Shown here piece by piece: positions 31,871-32,706 of a stretch of DNA of 32,706 bases. The first letter of the stretch is position 1; each line of letters begins with the position of its first letter. The stretch is taken from NCBI GenBank assembly GCA_036645955.1, contig JAVXND010000027.1, positions 1-32,706 on the forward strand. The letters run 5' to 3'. The stretch comes from Limiplasma sp036645955. GTDB taxonomy: Bacteria > Bacillota > Clostridia > Christensenellales > Aristaeellaceae. A model generated the notes under the pieces. It ran no database searches. It had not been told where the DNA came from and saw only the letters and a list, made by a program, of their open reading frames with translations. Both the position numbers and the translations under genes were made by a program.

Positions 31871-31888
31871 AAATTGAATTTGGTGAAT

Positions 31889-31921
31889 CAAAAAACACGA
31901 TGGCTTGTGATTGCCATCGTG
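31889..31921 (-). terminator. Rho-independent terminator of RCC1-repeat gene
   Basis: On the minus strand CACGATGGC, an 8-nt loop and GCCATCGTG form a 9-bp stem followed by T6. It lies about 190 bp past the stop of the RCC1-type gene. In the gap between (31,922-32,108) I see no further gene. Confidence 0.75.
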
Positions 31922-32108
31922 CTAAATTTGGTTTTCTTCTGTTTTCGCGTGGGTTCAAATTCCCCACTGTGACATGATTCAAATTCTGATATTCTCGAGT
32001 ACCCGCAATATCCTTGGGATGTGCAGGAATATTTCTCCTGTCCCTTTCATGTATACGGTACCCTCTACAAACAGCGGAATCATTTTCTTCAAGCGGGAAA
32101 GATGGTGC

Positions 32109-32706
32109 CTATTGAAGCGTCAAGCTGCACCCAATATCCGTCCAGTCGCTTACGTCGCACTGTCCAGACCCATTCTTTCCAACCGCGACCACCGTGCCGT
32201 CCGCGCGCAGCCCTACGGTGTGCTCATAACCAGCTACCACCGCCACGATGTCCGTCCAGCCGCTTACGTCGCACTTTCCACACCCATTATATCCAACTGC
32301 GACAACCGTACCGTCCGCGCGCAGCCCTACGGTGTGACTATAACGAGCCGACACCGCCACGATGTCCGTCCAGCCACTTACGTCGCACCGTCCATACTCA
32401 TTATCTCCAACCGCGACCACCGTGCCGTCCGCGCGCAGCCCTATGGTGTGTAAACCACCAGTTGGCACCGCCACGATGTCCGTCCAACCACTTACGTCGC
32501 ACTGTCCATCCTTATTATATCCAACCGCGACCACCGTGCCGTCCGCACACAGCCCTACGGTGTGATCACGACCAGCTGCCACCGCCACAATGTCCGTCCA
32601 GCCGCTTACGTCGCACTGTCCATCCTCATTATCTCCAACCGCGACCACCGTCCCGTCCGCGCGCAGCCCTACGGTGTAAGCACCACCAGCTGCCACCGCC
32701 ACAATG
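32109..32706 (-). CDS. RCC1-repeat protein, 3' part (runs off window)
   Basis: The frame is open from the window edge to the stop at 32109, so only the C-terminal 198 or so residues are seen and the start is outside. Five near-identical 38-residue units repeat, consensus HTVGLRADGTVVAVGxN..G then QCDVSGWTDIVAVxAG. The last unit degenerates to CDVSDWTDIGCSLTLQ. Neighbouring copies are 114 bp apart. RCC1-type repeats form beta-propeller blades; bacterial proteins of this kind are often large and exported, though here the N-terminus is not visible. The repeats may be involved in recombination or slippage. Confidence 0.9.
   Translation of the reverse strand, partial: IVAVAAGGAYTVGLRADGTVVAVGDNEDGQCDVSGWTDIVAVAAGRDHTVGLCADGTVVAVGYNKDGQCDVSGWTDIVAVPTGGLHTIGLRADGTVVAVGDNEYGRCDVSGWTDIVAVSARYSHTVGLRADGTVVAVGYNGCGKCDVSGWTDIVAVVAGYEHTVGLRADGTVVAVGKNGSGQCDVSDWTDIGCSLTLQ

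Noticed and set aside
31950..31975. tRNA-like T-arm: GTGGGTTCAAATTCCCCAC
   Set aside because: An extra T breaks the normal 5-bp stem with 7-nt loop, and I find no matching acceptor stem, D-arm or anticodon arm before it.

Overview
The window comes from a spore-forming Clostridia-type Firmicute. The evidence is a sigG-like sporulation sigma factor, a Gram-positive style dnaA with TTTTCCACA DnaA boxes, strong AGGAGG ribosome binding sites, and Sec signal peptides. I cannot name the genus. The left third (about 1-11,130) is visibly more A+T-rich than the G+C-rich remainder, which suggests an accessory or acquired block next to the replication origin.

Region 1 (1-9,090, all minus strand) is the most unusual part. 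It is a probable operon, read right to left: a 41-codon small ORF, two divergent members of a secreted protein family (F, E), two ABC-2 type permeases, a BcrA-like ATPase, then four closely related members of the same family (D, C, B, A). A is cut only in its stop codon by the window edge. Family members carry a signal peptide, a YVSIKDIRE-like mature N-terminus, a central HGIP motif and a C-terminal NAQTG motif. I read these as PepSY/DUF6034-like extracellular domains, but this is inference. A and C share an exactly identical 173-bp block, and B has lost about 60 central residues.

Region 2 (9,210-11,126) holds a remnant of a group II intron (domains V and VI), then an ECF sigma factor and its overlapping membrane anti-sigma partner. 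These lie just upstream of region 1 on the same strand.

Region 3 (11,315-14,237) is the chromosome origin: a hypothetical gene on the left, an A+T-rich stretch, three DnaA boxes, a dnaA promoter, dnaA, then a zinc-ribbon protein with its own promoter and terminator. No rpmH or dnaN is beside dnaA.

Region 4 (14,252-17,648, minus) is a carbohydrate ABC importer (binding protein, two permeases) followed by a coupled 58-residue membrane protein. Region 5 (17,940-27,249, plus) has a heterodimeric ABC exporter with one degenerate ATP site, then a promoter and a tightly packed set: nitroreductase-like protein, rarA, an orphan SPOB-type histidine kinase, a Wzx-like flippase and a glycosyltransferase.

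Region 6 (27,253-30,491, minus) is sirtuin, metallophosphoesterase and WG-repeat protein. Divergent from it is the sigG-like gene (30,691-31,464). After it lies a repeat-rich gap with G-runs, 52-bp direct repeats with palindromes and six tandem 23-bp units. The window ends in the 3' part of an RCC1-repeat gene on the minus strand.
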